From Pyrenophora tritici-repentis (lineage: Eukaryota > Ascomycota > Dothideomycetes > Pleosporales > Pleosporaceae), in NCBI RefSeq assembly GCF_003171515.1, contig NC_089390.1:7130001-7194000 (forward strand): 64,000 bases of DNA. Reading direction: 5' to 3'. Positions 1 through 11,392 of this stretch are shown in pieces. A program made the position numbers and the translations under genes. Positions within the stretch are counted from its first letter, which is position 1. Each line of letters starts with the position of its first letter. Under the pieces are notes generated by a model. That model had not been told where the DNA came from. It ran no database searches and was given only the letters and a program-made list of their open reading frames with translations.

Positions 1-41
1 CCACAACCGCCGCCGTCGCAACCCCACACACGACATCAACA

Positions 42-575
42 ATGGTCTTACGAATTCGTCTCGCCCGCTTCGGCAAGAAGCACGCACCCTTCTACAACAT
101 AGTCGTCGCGCACGCAAGGTACGACATCCCCTCATCGCACTTCGGAGGTCCGCAAATCCTCAATCGCAAACTTCATACAACAGAACGGGCCAAACAATTG
201 CAACGCAAAACTAACCCATCCGATAGAACAGCGCGCAATTCCCGGCCTCTTGAAGTCCTCGGTACCTACGACCCCAAGCCGCAACCACCACGACCCGGCG
301 ACACTCACGGCCGGCCGTGGAAAGACATCAAACTCGACATAAGCCGAGCGCGGTACTGGGTCGGTGTAGGAGCACAGCCTAGCGATACAGCGTGGAGGTT
401 GCTGAGCATGGTGGGCATTCTCGAACCACAATACCGCGTAGGCCAGATCCAAGGCCAGGTCGTCAAGGCGGATTCAGCACACAAGAGTTTGATACCCGAG
501 AGCAAGATTCTGGCAGCGCAACCAACGACGAGGGTGGAGAACATGGAGGGTGGAGCCAAGCATGTTGGTACTTGA
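42..575 (+). CDS. MRPS16: Mitochondrial small-subunit ribosomal protein bS16m
   Basis: Component of the mitochondrial ribosome small subunit. The N-terminus MVLRIRLARFGKKHAPFYNI is the bS16 signature, followed after splicing by ARNSRPLEVLGTYDP. The frame is open from 42 to 575 (177 codons), but 119-226 is best read as an intron. It has a GT donor at 119, a CTAAC branch motif near 211, and an AG acceptor at 225-226. Removing it joins the conserved VVAHAR to TARNSRPLEVLG and gives 141 aa. The 108-nt intron is a multiple of three and contains no stop, so simple ORF calling hides it. Exons: 42-118 and 227-575. The fungal C-terminal extension beyond about residue 100 is of low complexity and less certain. 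Family assignment is secure; the splice choice rests on family conservation. Confidence 0.88.
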   Translation: MVLRIRLARFGKKHAPFYNIVVAHARYDIPSSHFGGPQILNRKLHTTERAKQLQRKTNPSDRTARNSRPLEVLGTYDPKPQPPRPGDTHGRPWKDIKLDISRARYWVGVGAQPSDTAWRLLSMVGILEPQYRVGQIQGQVVKADSAHKSLIPESKILAAQPTTRVENMEGGAKHVGT

Positions 576-812
576 TGGTAGGACACAATGCGCGGAATAG
601 CATCACATGGCGTTATAAGAGGAATACTTGTGGGAAAGCTAAATATATTCGTACGTTACAAAACCATTACTGAATGGTCGTGACGCTACACCTGTAACAA
701 TACAACAAATCGTCCACAGCCCCGCTACTCCAACCCTCATGACCCGAGACCCAGTCTAGTATGCAAAAAACTCCCGCTAACTGCAAAACCCACAACCAAA
801 CCTAGCAATGCT

Positions 813-2463
813 CTAATGCGCAGCCGCTACCAAAAAGGTGTTCGTAATCAAACAGACGACCATGACGACGACACCGTAAATGCTCAACGCAAGCGCCATG
901 TTTCTCAGTAATCCCCTCCGCCAGTCACGGTTCATATGACCCTCGCTGGTCACATAGCCTTCGACTTCTCCACTCTGATACTCACTCTCATCGTCCTCGT
1001 TCTTGACAAGTCGCTGATGGTGGGTTGACTCGGGGTCAGATATCTTGTAGTAGAATAGTCCCGGTAAGATGAAGGATATCGTTGTTGACCCGGTGGATCC
1101 AACGTACGCGAGTACCTTTTCGAGACTGGAGACGGTCATGGCGGTGATGAATGACATGATGATCAAGATGGTCGATATGATTGCGAACTTGAGATCGCTC
1201 ATCTCGGCGCTCTTCGGGGAGCGTGGCTTAGGTGTGTTGGTCATGAGACTGTTCCTAGAAGGACTGCCTTCGACTGGTTTTCGTACACCACCGGGACGCC
1301 ACTTCATGCATGCATCGAGGCTGGCGCGGCAAGGATGGATCTGCAGTGGGTACGAGAACATGACCAGAATGACGATAGCAAGGCGGCCGATAGTACTGGC
1401 GACTGCGGTTGGGTACATGGAGACGATATTTCCGTGAATATTGTCGCCATAGGAAAGGTAACCTGTAATGCCAGTCAATATGTACAATCCACACGCGCCC
1501 CCAATCGAGGCAAAGATGACAGTCGTCGTCTGGAAGTGAGAGTTATCGGCGAGTTCGTTGAGGATGGAGAACATGTTCTGGTGACATGTGTAGGCGAAGA
1601 CAATAACGGGAAAGGCGGCGAGTGCATTGACCGGGCCTGCCCACTGGAATACGCGAACAGTGCCTCGGTCTGCAATAGTATCGCCTTTGATAAAGTGTGC
1701 CACCACGAGGACTACTAGATAGGCTATTGAGAAGAGGGCGATGACGCTGGTATACTTGAGCGAGTCTAGACGGCGGAGGAAAGATAGGGGTATGACGATG
1801 AGCCTATTCTGTTAGCATATGGTGTTTTCGGACCAGGAGAGGAGGCCTACATGAATGCTGTGATCCAGAACTGCCGGTCAACCAGAAAACCAATCTCTGC
1901 AGCACCCGGCGCAAATCCACGAACCACTCCCGGCATCAAATCTCCTATGATGATCAGATAGCTGACTGCCACACCGAAGCACTTGATGGCGATGGCCGCG
2001 TCAAAGATGATGGATGCATTCGGATATGTCATCTGGGACAGGGTCGCAAAGGAAACATGTCCGCGATCAATGTATCGTGCGCAGCGCGTCTGTAGGTAGA
2101 GACCGAAGCCTGCTGTTGTACCAGCCCATGCGATGACGAAGATGCCGAGGAAGACGCCCATCTTGGAGAGCGCAGAGGGCATGGCGAGAAGACCAGCACC
2201 AAGAACTAAACTGAGTCAGTATCGCATGGATAACTGGAGCATAAGACGTACTGGTGTTGGCCAGGTTGATCACACTCGATATCCATGTTGCCTCGCCGTG
2301 GAATCCAGCGTCTTGTTTACCCCTTCCTTTCCTGTTGCCGTCAGCCTCTGTCCGATGCTATCAAGCTGATTCGTCCTAACCGTCTGCCCCCCAGCGATCC
2401 GGTGCTCGACGTCATGGAATCTGCCTCTGTAGGCTCTGGGCCGATGGCGGAGTACGAGGCCAT
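813..2463 (-). CDS. Vacuolar-type amino acid transporter (AAAP/AVT family)
   Basis: Multi-pass membrane permease of the amino acid/auxin permease family, resembling the yeast AVT5-7 group that moves amino acids across the vacuolar membrane. Exons on the minus strand are 2463-2381, 2331-2252, 2205-1851 and 1803-813, giving 502 aa. Introns are 49, 46 and 47 nt, and all phases agree. The hallmark NLANTILGAGLLAMPSAL is created by joining exons 2 and 3, and LRRLDSLKYTSV by joining exons 3 and 4. A hydrophilic loop (KPRSPKSAE region) and hydrophobic segments fill the C-terminal half. The first intron (2332-2380) uses a weaker GTTAGG donor but has a CTGAC branch 9 nt before its acceptor, so the start is the least certain part. 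It is divergent from the Ro-10-like gene with 315 bp between start codons. Confidence 0.82.
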
Positions 2464-2778
2464 GCTGTCGCGTGTGCGAAACGTGCGGTGGGGGTTATCG
2501 CGCGCTCATGCGCTAAGGTGAAGCAGCGCGGCTAGCAATACGAGCAGAGAGCGAGGGTGAAGTACTGTACTGAGGTATAAGAGTGAAGTTTAGTGAGAGT
2601 CGCTGACGTCTGATGGCAAGGGCACTTGGTCATGGTCCAGGGCGCCATGCAGCTGATTATTGCCATAGATAAGCGGATAACCGCCGCTAGAAGCCACTAG
2701 CCGCCCCAAGCCACCTGGACAGGTACGCGACCCGCAACCGCTTTCCCCAACCCAACCCACGTAGCGTGAACCGCCATC
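2464..2778. promoter_or_regulatory. Shared divergent promoter region
   Basis: This 315-bp gap separates the start codons of two divergent genes, the amino acid transporter and the Ro-10-like gene, so it must hold both 5' UTRs and core promoters. No motif in it could be assigned with confidence. Confidence 0.5.
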
Positions 2779-3488
2779 ATGGACGAGTACGAAGAGGCCG
2801 TCTTGTTCACGTATGCACTGCTAGAGTCGAGGATAGACCGCTTGGAGTACGTTTTGGGTGGTCCCCACGAACAGGCCCAAGACAGGCATAGGACGATTCC
2901 CGATCGTATACACAGGATCGAGCAGTCGCTGCAGCAGCTAGCGGGCAAGACTTCGCTGTTGGATGAAACCAACAACCTGCGTATGTCCATGTCTTCTTAG
3001 TATGTCACGTGGGGCTAATAGGAGTCACAGTCAGCAAGCACAAAGACGTTCTCAAGCCGCAAGACGACGAGGATGAAAAGGACGGCCCCCCTCTAGACGC
3101 ATCGCAAAAAGCAGCACTAGTAGTAGAGTGCGCAACGACTTTCGCAACCACAGCGTCACAGCTCAAGGCGCTCGAAGATCAGCAGATACCCACTACGGAC
3201 GGCTTCAGCAAGCTCGCCATACTACGACCCCGCATTGCCGAAGCAGAACATCGTCAGTTGGAACAGGCGCTGAAGATCTCGGAACTGAGAAGAAGGAACG
3301 GATTGGTGAATCAGCGATACAAGCAGGTCATGTTCCTCGGCGCAGGAAGATGCTGGGTCGACTACGACGATAGACTTACCAAGGCGCTGCGGGCACTGGT
3401 CAGGGAGGAGTACCGACAGCGGGCTGATGAAGAAGCAGGGCAGGCAGAAGAGGAAAAAGAAGAAAGCTCCCAAGATGACGAGTACTAA
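2779..3488 (+). CDS. Dynactin p24-like nuclear distribution protein (Ro-10 type)
   Basis: Likely the fungal counterpart of dynactin subunit p24, known in Neurospora as ro-10, which acts with dynein in nuclear movement. Exons 2779-2980 and 3031-3488 flank a 50-nt intron (GTATGT donor, CACAG acceptor) and give about 219 aa. The N-terminus (ALLESRIDRLEYVLGG) and the IHRIEQSLQQLAGKT stretch match the p24 arrangement of short coiled coils. Residues around 125-175 are also coiled-coil-like, with an Arg-rich ELRRRNG segment. The C-terminal tail is very acidic (EEEKEESSQDDEY). Recognition rests on remembered family pattern in a fast-evolving family, so the symbol is left blank. Confidence 0.62.
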
Positions 3489-5217
3489 AACTTGTCGACA
3501 TAATGGTAATTCCGTATTGAGCGACATGGAACATTACAAAAGGAATATTACGGGGTCCTATGGAAACCGCGAAGTTCGTACCCGAGAGGCAGATTTGGAG
3601 GCGGGTAAACAATCAGCTACTACAATTGTCTGATAGGTAGGTTCGCATTATGCAACCATCACATGCACACGTCAGGCGTTTTGAAGCGTGTTGACAGATG
3701 CCAGATACTTTATGCTATCCATGGGTGGCGCCGCTCGTCGGCTCGGCCGTGTGGCAGACGGTGGCTCTTGACAGGTGCATCAATTCAAATCAAATAGGGC
3801 GGCCGCTTAAATGGTCAGGTTCTCGGCGCAATGGTCGAGTGAAGCGGCATCGAGTACCCGAGAGTGGTTGAGTAGACGAAAGGCTACAATCATGTGCAAG
3901 GCTGCTGATGTGTGCAAAAAGCAAAAAGGTGTCGGAAGCAGCAAGCATGCGATGCAATGTGGTGAAGAAATAAACTTCAGGCTGCTTTAGGCAGTTGGTA
4001 GGACAATGGGCGGAACAGAGGCTAGATTCAGTTCCGAAGGAAACATTTCGTCATATCCTGAAGCATGATAGTCAAACAAGAGGAGAGGATAAGCGCCCGT
4101 CAGGGTTCTAAGGTGACGAAGTCATGTTTTGTAGGGCTGCCGAGGGTGTGCGATGGTGTTCCATGTCGTTTCAGTACCGTCTCGCGTGAGGGTACGAGTC
4201 CCGAAGGGTAATGGCGCCGAGAGGCTCCTCGGGGGAGGTGCCGTTGCTGGGAACTACTGCAGCACAGTCGACCACGATGTGGTGAGGCAACACGTGCGCG
4301 GCGGAAGGAGATTAAGGTGCGTGGTACAACTCCAGGCGTGCCGGACCAGTCAGGACGGTGATTGTAGATTAAAGACGATTAAAAGTGGCGCATCCGTCAT
4401 TTTACAGGTGTTTTTGCAAGCCTTCAAGATGACTTCGGCATGTCGGGGAGACGTAATTCAACCAAGGCCGTATGCGAGCTATCCCTTGCATGTCGTATGT
4501 TGAATTTAACATTAGCTGTCAGCCACAGCGATGCGCCACGTCGCCCCCGGGTCCGGGGCCCCATTGCATAATGATGGATGATGGAGGTGTGGTGCATGTT
4601 TGGGGGTCCAAATTGTCATGCCTTGGAGGTTATCAGGTGAAGTTATCTGGTTATCTGGTTATCAGGTTGTCAGGTTGTCAGGTGGATTGTCTTGAGGGTG
4701 TAGACGGTGCAGCGTTTGGGGGTTTGTTGTGCCACTAATGCACTAGACGCGCGTGTTCCTGTCCAGACCTTTGGCTGACGGGCGGTGCCATATTAATCTT
4801 GTCGAGTGGGACCCGCTACATGGCCAACCCTTAACCAAGCGTGCGGCCAATCGAGCACGACTGGCAACCCAACTTGAAACCGTCGCATCTCTGCCTCTTC
4901 AGACCAGTTCAGAAGATCCTCGAACACCCACAAACCGCTGCTGTATCGCCCATCTTGCAGCCGCCGCCCTAACCATCCTCACCAGCGCCCTAGACTCTTG
5001 CTGGCCACTGGCCCCAAGCCTTCCCGCTGCTTGCGCCCTGTGCACCCGTTCGTCGCAACACCAAGACCACTATACATCCCCTCGCCGCGCCTGCCTGTCT
5101 AGCTGGCCCAGACATTCCATAATACCCCGGCCCCTCCAGCGCGCAGACACGCTCCCGAATTCCTCGTCACCTCACCCACCAAACACCATTTCTATCTCTT
5201 AATCCGCCTCCCATCAC
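3489..5217. other. Intergenic region without a supported gene
   Basis: About 1.7 kb with only short, overlapping, low-quality ORFs. Pyrimidine-rich sequence with many CCC/CTC runs precedes the Sho1 start, which is typical of fungal promoters and 5' UTRs. A short tandem repeat is listed separately. Confidence 0.6.
4629..4681 (+). repeat. 8-bp tandem repeat array
   Basis: Five consecutive 8-mers occupy 4642-4681: GTTATCTG twice, GTTATCAG once, GTTGTCAG twice. A sixth copy, GTTATCAG at 4629-4636, is separated by 5 nt. The units differ stepwise, as expected from slippage with point changes. It lies about 540 bp upstream of the Sho1 start codon. Confidence 0.8.
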
Positions 5218-6310
5218 ATGCCCGCCTACGGCTCCGTAGGCTCTCCTTCACTGCGCAAAATGGAAAACGGCTACGGCCAGAGATCACAGGGCTTCAGCCT
5301 GGGCCGCATCATAGGTGACCCCTTTGCCCTGGCCACCATATCCATTGGCATCGTGAGTCGACTGTCGTGCTCAAGACGCGCCTCGTCGCTAACCAAGCAC
5401 ACAGCTCGCCTGGATCATCGCCTTTGTCAGCTCCATAATATCAGCCATACACGGCGGCTTCCCCAACTTCGCATGGTGGACCCTGGTCTTCATGTTCTTC
5501 TGTATCGCCGGCGTCACCATCACAGTCGCGTCCGACGCTGAGAGGACATATCATGTTGCCGTACGTACCCGCGCCTTCCCCGTGAGCGGCATGCACCTGC
5601 TGACTTTGCCAGATTGTCGGCTTCTTGTCTGCCGGACTAGTCTTCACCACCTCGTCTGTCAACTCGCTCGTCTACTCGCCCGTCGCCCCCTTCGAAGCTG
5701 CCGCTGCCGGCTACATCCTGCTCTCCATGATTACAGTACGTCAAGACGGACCCCCGCATGCCAAGCTGGACATGCATGGCTAACGCTTCAACAGATTGTC
5801 TGGGTCTTCTACTACGGCTCTCAACCGCAAGCCAGCCACCGCACCTTTGTCGACTCATACGCCCTTCATAAGGAGGGCCCTGGCTCGCGCTCCTCCCGCC
5901 CAATCTCCAACGGCTACACGAACCGCCCCGAGACACAGAATGCCAGCATCCCTCCCCAAATGTACACGTCAGCGCAGCTGAACGGTTTCGAAACATCATC
6001 TCCCGTATCCGGCTATCCGGGAGGCCCAGCTGGAGCCAACGGCCGCAATTCGTCCGCGCCGCAATTCGGAGGCATGGGCAACTCGCAGACCCCTACCCAT
6101 GACGAGCAACAGCAGGAAGCCTCGATCGAGTACCCGTACCGCGCAAAGGCCATCTACAGCTACGAGGCCAACCCCGACGATGCAAACGAAATCAGCTTCC
6201 AGAAGCACGACATCCTCGAAGTATCCGACGTCAGCGGACGGTGGTGGCAGGCGAAAAAGCCAAACGGCGAGACAGGTATTGCACCAAGCAACTACCTCAT
6301 CTTGCTATAA
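5218..6310 (+). CDS. SHO1: High-osmolarity signalling membrane protein Sho1
   Basis: Plasma-membrane osmosensor and scaffold of the HOG MAP-kinase pathway. Exons 5218-5352, 5405-5560, 5613-5735 and 5795-6310 give 309 aa. The introns are 52, 52 and 59 nt with GTGAGT or GTACGT donors. Exons 1-4 supply four membrane segments beginning with the conserved [18 protein letters not shown] long Ser/Pro/Asn-rich cytoplasmic linker follows. The C-terminal SH3 domain (about residues 250-309) starts at [19 protein letters not shown] and ends [14 protein letters not shown], which binds the MAPKK Pbs2 in known Sho1 proteins. An internal ATG at 5260 (MENGYGQ) is an equally plausible start, because fungal Sho1 N-termini are short. 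Length fits the family. Confidence 0.95.
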
Positions 6311-7742
6311 GGAGACTGGCTCTTCTGGCTTTTCACGACCCCGCCACGAACATTTCCTTGCAGTCATTATATTCAAAATGTGCAGACCAACCCCCAACCC
6401 CCAACCCCGTTTCTGTTTCCAGAGACGATGTCGTAGTGGGAGTCTTTGATATGTCGCACATGACATTTCTGATTCATGGTCATTTGTGGACCATTTTGAA
6501 GGGCTTGCTTGTTAGCTGGGCGAACGGGGAGCGGTCGAGGCATGTGTTTCTGGATACCGCGACCCATGCCCTCTGTGGCTATACTTTCTGCACGATACCC
6601 AAAGTTCCTCTTATCAAGCCTTAATTTTATTACCGTCAATTTCCTTTCGTAACACCCGACCAATCTGGCAAATCTTTTGTTTCTCGGCTTTCTTTCCTAC
6701 TCCATTCACATTCGTGTATTATACGTACACTTGACCCCGTCACAGCTCGACTTTGTTGGACTCTGCTATTGTTGTTTATTTTTGCAGCCGTACAACTCCT
6801 ACTACTGCATGAGCATTTTTTCACGTAGCATACAGGTCACTTTACGACCCGAGTATTTCTTAGTTTCTTGTTTTTTGAAGCAGGGGTGTGTGATTGAAGA
6901 AGTTGTGTGTTTAGAGTACAAGGCAAACAAACCAGGAAAGAATGCTATCAAATTGTGAAACTCAAAGTGTAGATGCGATTGTGGTGATGCGGTGACAACG
7001 TTGGTGGAGAAGAATCTTACAACCCAACAACTATGGTTCATCTTGCTTTCAGACCTCGTTTCTCAGAACACACTCTTGTCGCCAAATTATTCATGCTAAA
7101 CTCTAAAATTACATCGTGCGCTCGCCGCCGGGAAACTTGTGCAAGTCTCGGTCCATCAGCCTCACCGGGACCTGATGACCGAGATGAAACAATTTACACA
7201 TTCTACCTACACATCCATGACCTATATCTGATGCTCGTACCCCACCATGGCCTTGGTTCTTTTCTTTACATAATCCGTAAACAAGTTGGCTGACACAATT
7301 ACACACGCTGACCGCCTGGTTTGTTTGGCACTAACTCAACATGCGGCCTAAGTGAAGCTGATTTAGTTCTTGCAACATGTTGAAACGCAAACTTTGACTG
7401 CGTTTCAACTGTCAGGTTATGATTGTGTTGCTTGGTCGATATAGTCAGGGGGCATTTCACTATATTTCAACTTCAACTTCGAATTTGGGTTGGTTTGGTG
7501 TTCAATATGGGGGGTTCGTAGTATCATTTCCAAAGACAATATGTATATATAGTACAAGACAGCTGGGTATCTTAACGCCAGAACCTAAACACCAGTAATT
7601 CAAACATTCTGCTCCCAGAATGTCAAGTGGGACGCCAGAATCGCGTATCCTCAATCAAAGTCCATTCTCCATCCATCTCGCCTTCTACGATACTCAAATG
7701 AAAAACAATCACATTAGGATCAATTGGGTCGGGTATCTCTTC
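6311..7742. other. Intergenic region between convergent genes
   Basis: About 1.4 kb between the 3' ends of Sho1 (plus strand) and Hsv2 (minus strand). It contains both 3' UTRs and T- and A-rich stretches. No ORF here resembles a protein family. Confidence 0.6.
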
Positions 7743-9010
7743 CTAGTCGATGTACCGTCTCCACCCATTCGGGCTAAGACACTTCTTCCCATTATCATCC
7801 TGGCTCACAATGAACCTGTCCCATCGGGGATCTTTCCCGGCTCCAAGAATGATAATGGTCTCATCGTTCAACCAGCCAATGAGGCCCTTGGTGGGTCTGC
7901 CACCCGGTACACCTGGAATGCCGGCGCTCAACGTGGCAGACCTACCATGTGGTCCCCAAGCCGTAGGTTCCTCGCCCATTTCAAATTTTATCGTCGCAGT
8001 GGGGTACGTATCGGAAAATTGCCGAGGCAGAAGAGGTATCTTGGACAATATACCGTATTTGTGTTGCGATGGATCGGCTTGAGCCGTGGCTGTTTTGAGA
8101 TCGAAAACGTGCAAAGTCGACTTGTCCGACGTGACAGCGAGAGTTGAGCCATCGGGAGAGAAGGAAAGGGAGAAGATGGCAGCAGGATCCACGCCGCGAC
8201 GAAGTTCGGCTAGTTTCGTACAGGACGGGAATGACCACAGGCGTACCAGAGTACCCTGCTCGCTAGCCGTCGCAATGAGATCACCATTCCTGCTTATACC
8301 GATGGCGCGCAGGGGGCTCTCATGCGCTGGGATGATGCTCACGTTGCCCGTGTTCAGGTCATATATCTTAACCTGACCAGCTGCCCTACCAGGGAACGCA
8401 ACGATGTTGGTACCCAGCTCGCATATACCAAAGGGGTTGTTGACCGTCTCGTATTCGGCTATCTTCACTGGTGGTGACTTCATCTTGTAGATGCCTACTG
8501 AGTTCAGCAGCGCGACAATCATGTGTGTGGTCGACACGCGCACGCGCTGTACTGGTGTCTTGAATTCGACCGAGGTGGTATATCTTTCTGTCTTTTCGTT
8601 CCAGATTTGAACCTCGTAGATGATGTCAGTGTGGTTGACCAGGAGCCAGTCGGAGTCCTCAGGATGTACCTTGTTCTGGGGGAACTTGGGCTGCTTCCCT
8701 CCTCCGACAAGGGCGACGTAGCCATGGTTACCGAGCAGCTCTGCGCAGCCGATGCCGCCGCCGACCTCTACGGGGGTGTTAGTATTGGGCGGGTAGTACT
8801 TGTTGGTATAGGATACCTCTGGCGGCTTTCTCCTCGCATGTTCTAGCCGAGAAGACTGTAAACGTTAGTAATGAGCAGTGAATCGCATGCGCGCGTCATA
8901 CCCCGGAATCCCGTCTCGAGTGCGACTGAGAAGTGAGAGTAGTCAGCGTTGAAGGAGGCCGAGAGCACAAATGGCCCGGTGTCCGAGTCTAGAATGGGCC
9001 TGGTGTTCAT
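7743..9010 (-). CDS. HSV2: PROPPIN beta-propeller protein, Hsv2/WIPI4-like
   Basis: Phosphoinositide-binding WD-repeat protein of the Atg18/PROPPIN family, linked to selective autophagy and micronucleophagy. Exons on the minus strand are 9010-8902, 8855-8817 (39 nt) and 8767-7743, giving 390 aa with introns of 46 and 49 nt. The N-terminal blade (SASFNADYSHFSVALETGFR) is typical. The lipid-binding motif reads LRRG (AELRRGVDPA), the form usual in the Hsv2/WIPI4 branch. FSLSFSPDGSTLAVTSDKSTLHVF directly follows it. A blade 6 loop and the closing GWLNDETIIILGAG segment are present. It shares a 937-bp divergent promoter region with the septin gene. Confidence 0.92.
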
Positions 9011-9947
9011 GGTGGTAGTGAATGTATTGATGAGGCTATAGGATGTCTAGATAGTTCAAGTGGGGCGTTGTGGGCGCGGCGTAAGTTGGATACGGGCGAG
9101 GTGTGCAAGTCGTAAGTTGTATGCGAGCGAGGAGAGAAGGTGCAGACGCAAGGTGGCGAGGAGACCGCTCAGATGGCGTTATCGGGCAGGCAAGACGCAT
9201 GCTCGACCCATGGTTCTCAGTGGTGACTGAGGCAGAGGGCGTGTTGATAGCGTTGGTGGGTTCGCTGAGGACGACAGTGAGGGTCCACGCAACCATGTCA
9301 TGCACCCAAGCTCTTTCCCCATAAAGCGGGAGCTAGCCGGTTGCGGTAAGCGCAACCTCAACTGGTGCCCATCCCGGCCTGATAGCTGGATGCATTTGCG
9401 GCTCTTGAGCGGCTCAACAGATGGGCGAAAGCCGAGAGTATATATCCATGTCTGGACAAAGACATGTCTCGCGTGGAATTGCGAGATGAAATGGATGGGT
9501 TACAAATAATGTGTAACGCACCGACGCGGAGACTTGGGCCGTTAGCAGTTAGTGACAAGCAGGACAGTGTTTGAGCTTGCGAGAAAGGTAAACTACAACT
9601 ATCCACAAGCAAGGATACAGAAAAGTGAATTGTCCGCCCACTCTCTCGCGCACACAATGAAGTTGCAATCACTTTACGCTGTACATCCTTCCCAAAGCAG
9701 TCGCGCCAGGTGGTCGCGCCAAGAAGGCAACTACGACCAGGGTGGTGGGCGCTAGCGAGCCCCTTTGCATCGCGCAGGGAGCAGTCGCCAACGTCCCCAA
9801 ATTTCCACGACGACACCGCTTCAACCCCATTGACAGTCCTCGTCTCCTCTCGCCCCCCTCACAGTCTTGCCTTTACGCCCGACTGCCTCAATTGACGTGC
9901 CCCCCGCCGCCTCCAAAACGTTTCACATTCAACGCTCCGAGTCCATC
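9011..9947. promoter_or_regulatory. Divergent promoter region of Hsv2 and septin
   Basis: This 937-bp interval separates the start codons of two divergent genes. The last 200 bp before the septin start are strongly pyrimidine-rich with CCCC runs, common in ascomycete promoters. No binding site was assigned. Confidence 0.5.
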
Positions 9948-11392
9948 ATGTCTTCGGTACGCCGCTCCCCCGACACCACGTCTCCTTCGTGCACATGATG
10001 CAGCCCTACCTACCCACCACGGCCATCTCGTCCATTGACCACGTCCGCTAACCATATAATAGGCGCTTAGCAAGACGCGTAGAAAGAAGAATGTGAAGAA
10101 AGGAATCCAGTTCTGCCTGATGGTCTGCGGTGCCTCGGGTACAGGCCGGACAACCTTTGTCAACACGCTCTGCGGCAAACAGGTGCTCGGGCATAAGGAG
10201 GTCGACGACCCAACAACCGCGCACGTTGAGGAGGGCGTCAAGATTAAGCCCATCACCGTTGGTATGTGACCATTGATGGCAGCGCCTGCTACCCCCCTGT
10301 CCAGCGCGTGTGCTAACAATCATGTAGAGCTTGACGAAGAGGGCACCCGCATCTCGCTCACCATCGTCGACACACCCGGTTTTGGAGACCAGATTGACAA
10401 CGAGGCCAGGTAGGCAACGTGCCAGCTCCGACCATGACGTCCGCTTACCGTGATGCAGTTTCTCAGAGATCGTTGGATACCTCGAGCGACAGTATGATGG
10501 CATTCTCGCTGAGGAGTCGCGTATCAAGCGTAATCCCCGATTCCGCGACGACCGCGTACATGTATTGCTGTACTTTATCACACCCACCGGCCATGGGTAT
10601 GTAGCCCCTTACTCTCTGTGTGACATTGCTAACAGGCCATAGTCTCCGCGAACTCGACATTGAGCTCATGAAGCGTCTATCTCCACGTTGCAACGTCATC
10701 CCTGTTATTGGCAAGGCCGACTCGCTTACACCCGCCGAGCTCGCCGAGTCGAAGAAGCTCGTCATGGAGGACATTGAGCACTACCGCATCCCCGTGTACA
10801 ACTTTCCGTACGACATCGAGGAGGACGACGAGGACACGGTAGAGGAGAACGCCGAGCTCCGTGGCCTGATGCCTTTTGCTATCGTTGGTTCCGAAGACAT
10901 TGTCGAGATCAACGGCCGAAGGGTACGGGCGCGACAGTACCCCTGGGGTATTGTTGAGGTGGACAACCCACGCCACTCCGACTTCCTTGCCGTACGAAGT
11001 GCGCTGCTCCACAGCCATCTTGCTGATCTCAAGGAAATCACGCACGACTTCCTATACGAAAACTACCGTACCGAGAAGCTTAGTAAGAGTGTCGAAGGTG
11101 GTGCTGCTGCGTAAGTCATGACTCACGATGAAATTCCACACCAATCTAACCAATTACTAGTGATTCGTCAATGAACCCCGAGGATCTTGCCAGCCAGTCG
11201 GTGCGTTTGAAGGAAGAGCAACTGCGACGCGAGGAGGAGAAGCTACGCGAGATTGAAGTCAAGGTGCAGCGCGAGATTAACGAGAAGCGACAGGAGCTCC
11301 TCGCCCGCGAGAGCCAGCTGAAGGAGATCGAGGCCCGCATGAACAGGGAACAAAGCGGTCAACTGCAAGACCATGACGCGGACGAGGCCTGA
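9948..11392 (+). CDS. Septin, Cdc11/AspA type
   Basis: Filament-forming GTP-binding cytoskeletal protein of septum and hyphal-tip collars. Six exons: 9948-9956, 10063-10261, 10328-10409, 10459-10596, 10643-11110, 11161-11392, giving 375 aa with all phases consistent. Exon 1 is only 9 nt (MSS), followed by a 106-nt intron. A polybasic KTRRKKNVKK precedes the G domain. The P-loop region reads GASGTGRT (residues 26-33), the G3 motif is DTPGFG, and the G4-like motif is GKAD. The septin unique element (YPWGIVEVDN) follows. Residues after about 310 form a short Glu/Arg-rich coiled coil. The P-loop has Arg where most septins have Lys, as I recall for Cdc11-class septins. Septin identity is certain; the Cdc11/AspA subclass is from memory. 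Confidence 0.93.

Noticed and set aside
7620..8147. 175-codon plus-strand ORF
   Set aside because: It lies antisense to the Hsv2 gene, whose exons, introns and motifs are clear; the plus-strand frame has no family features.
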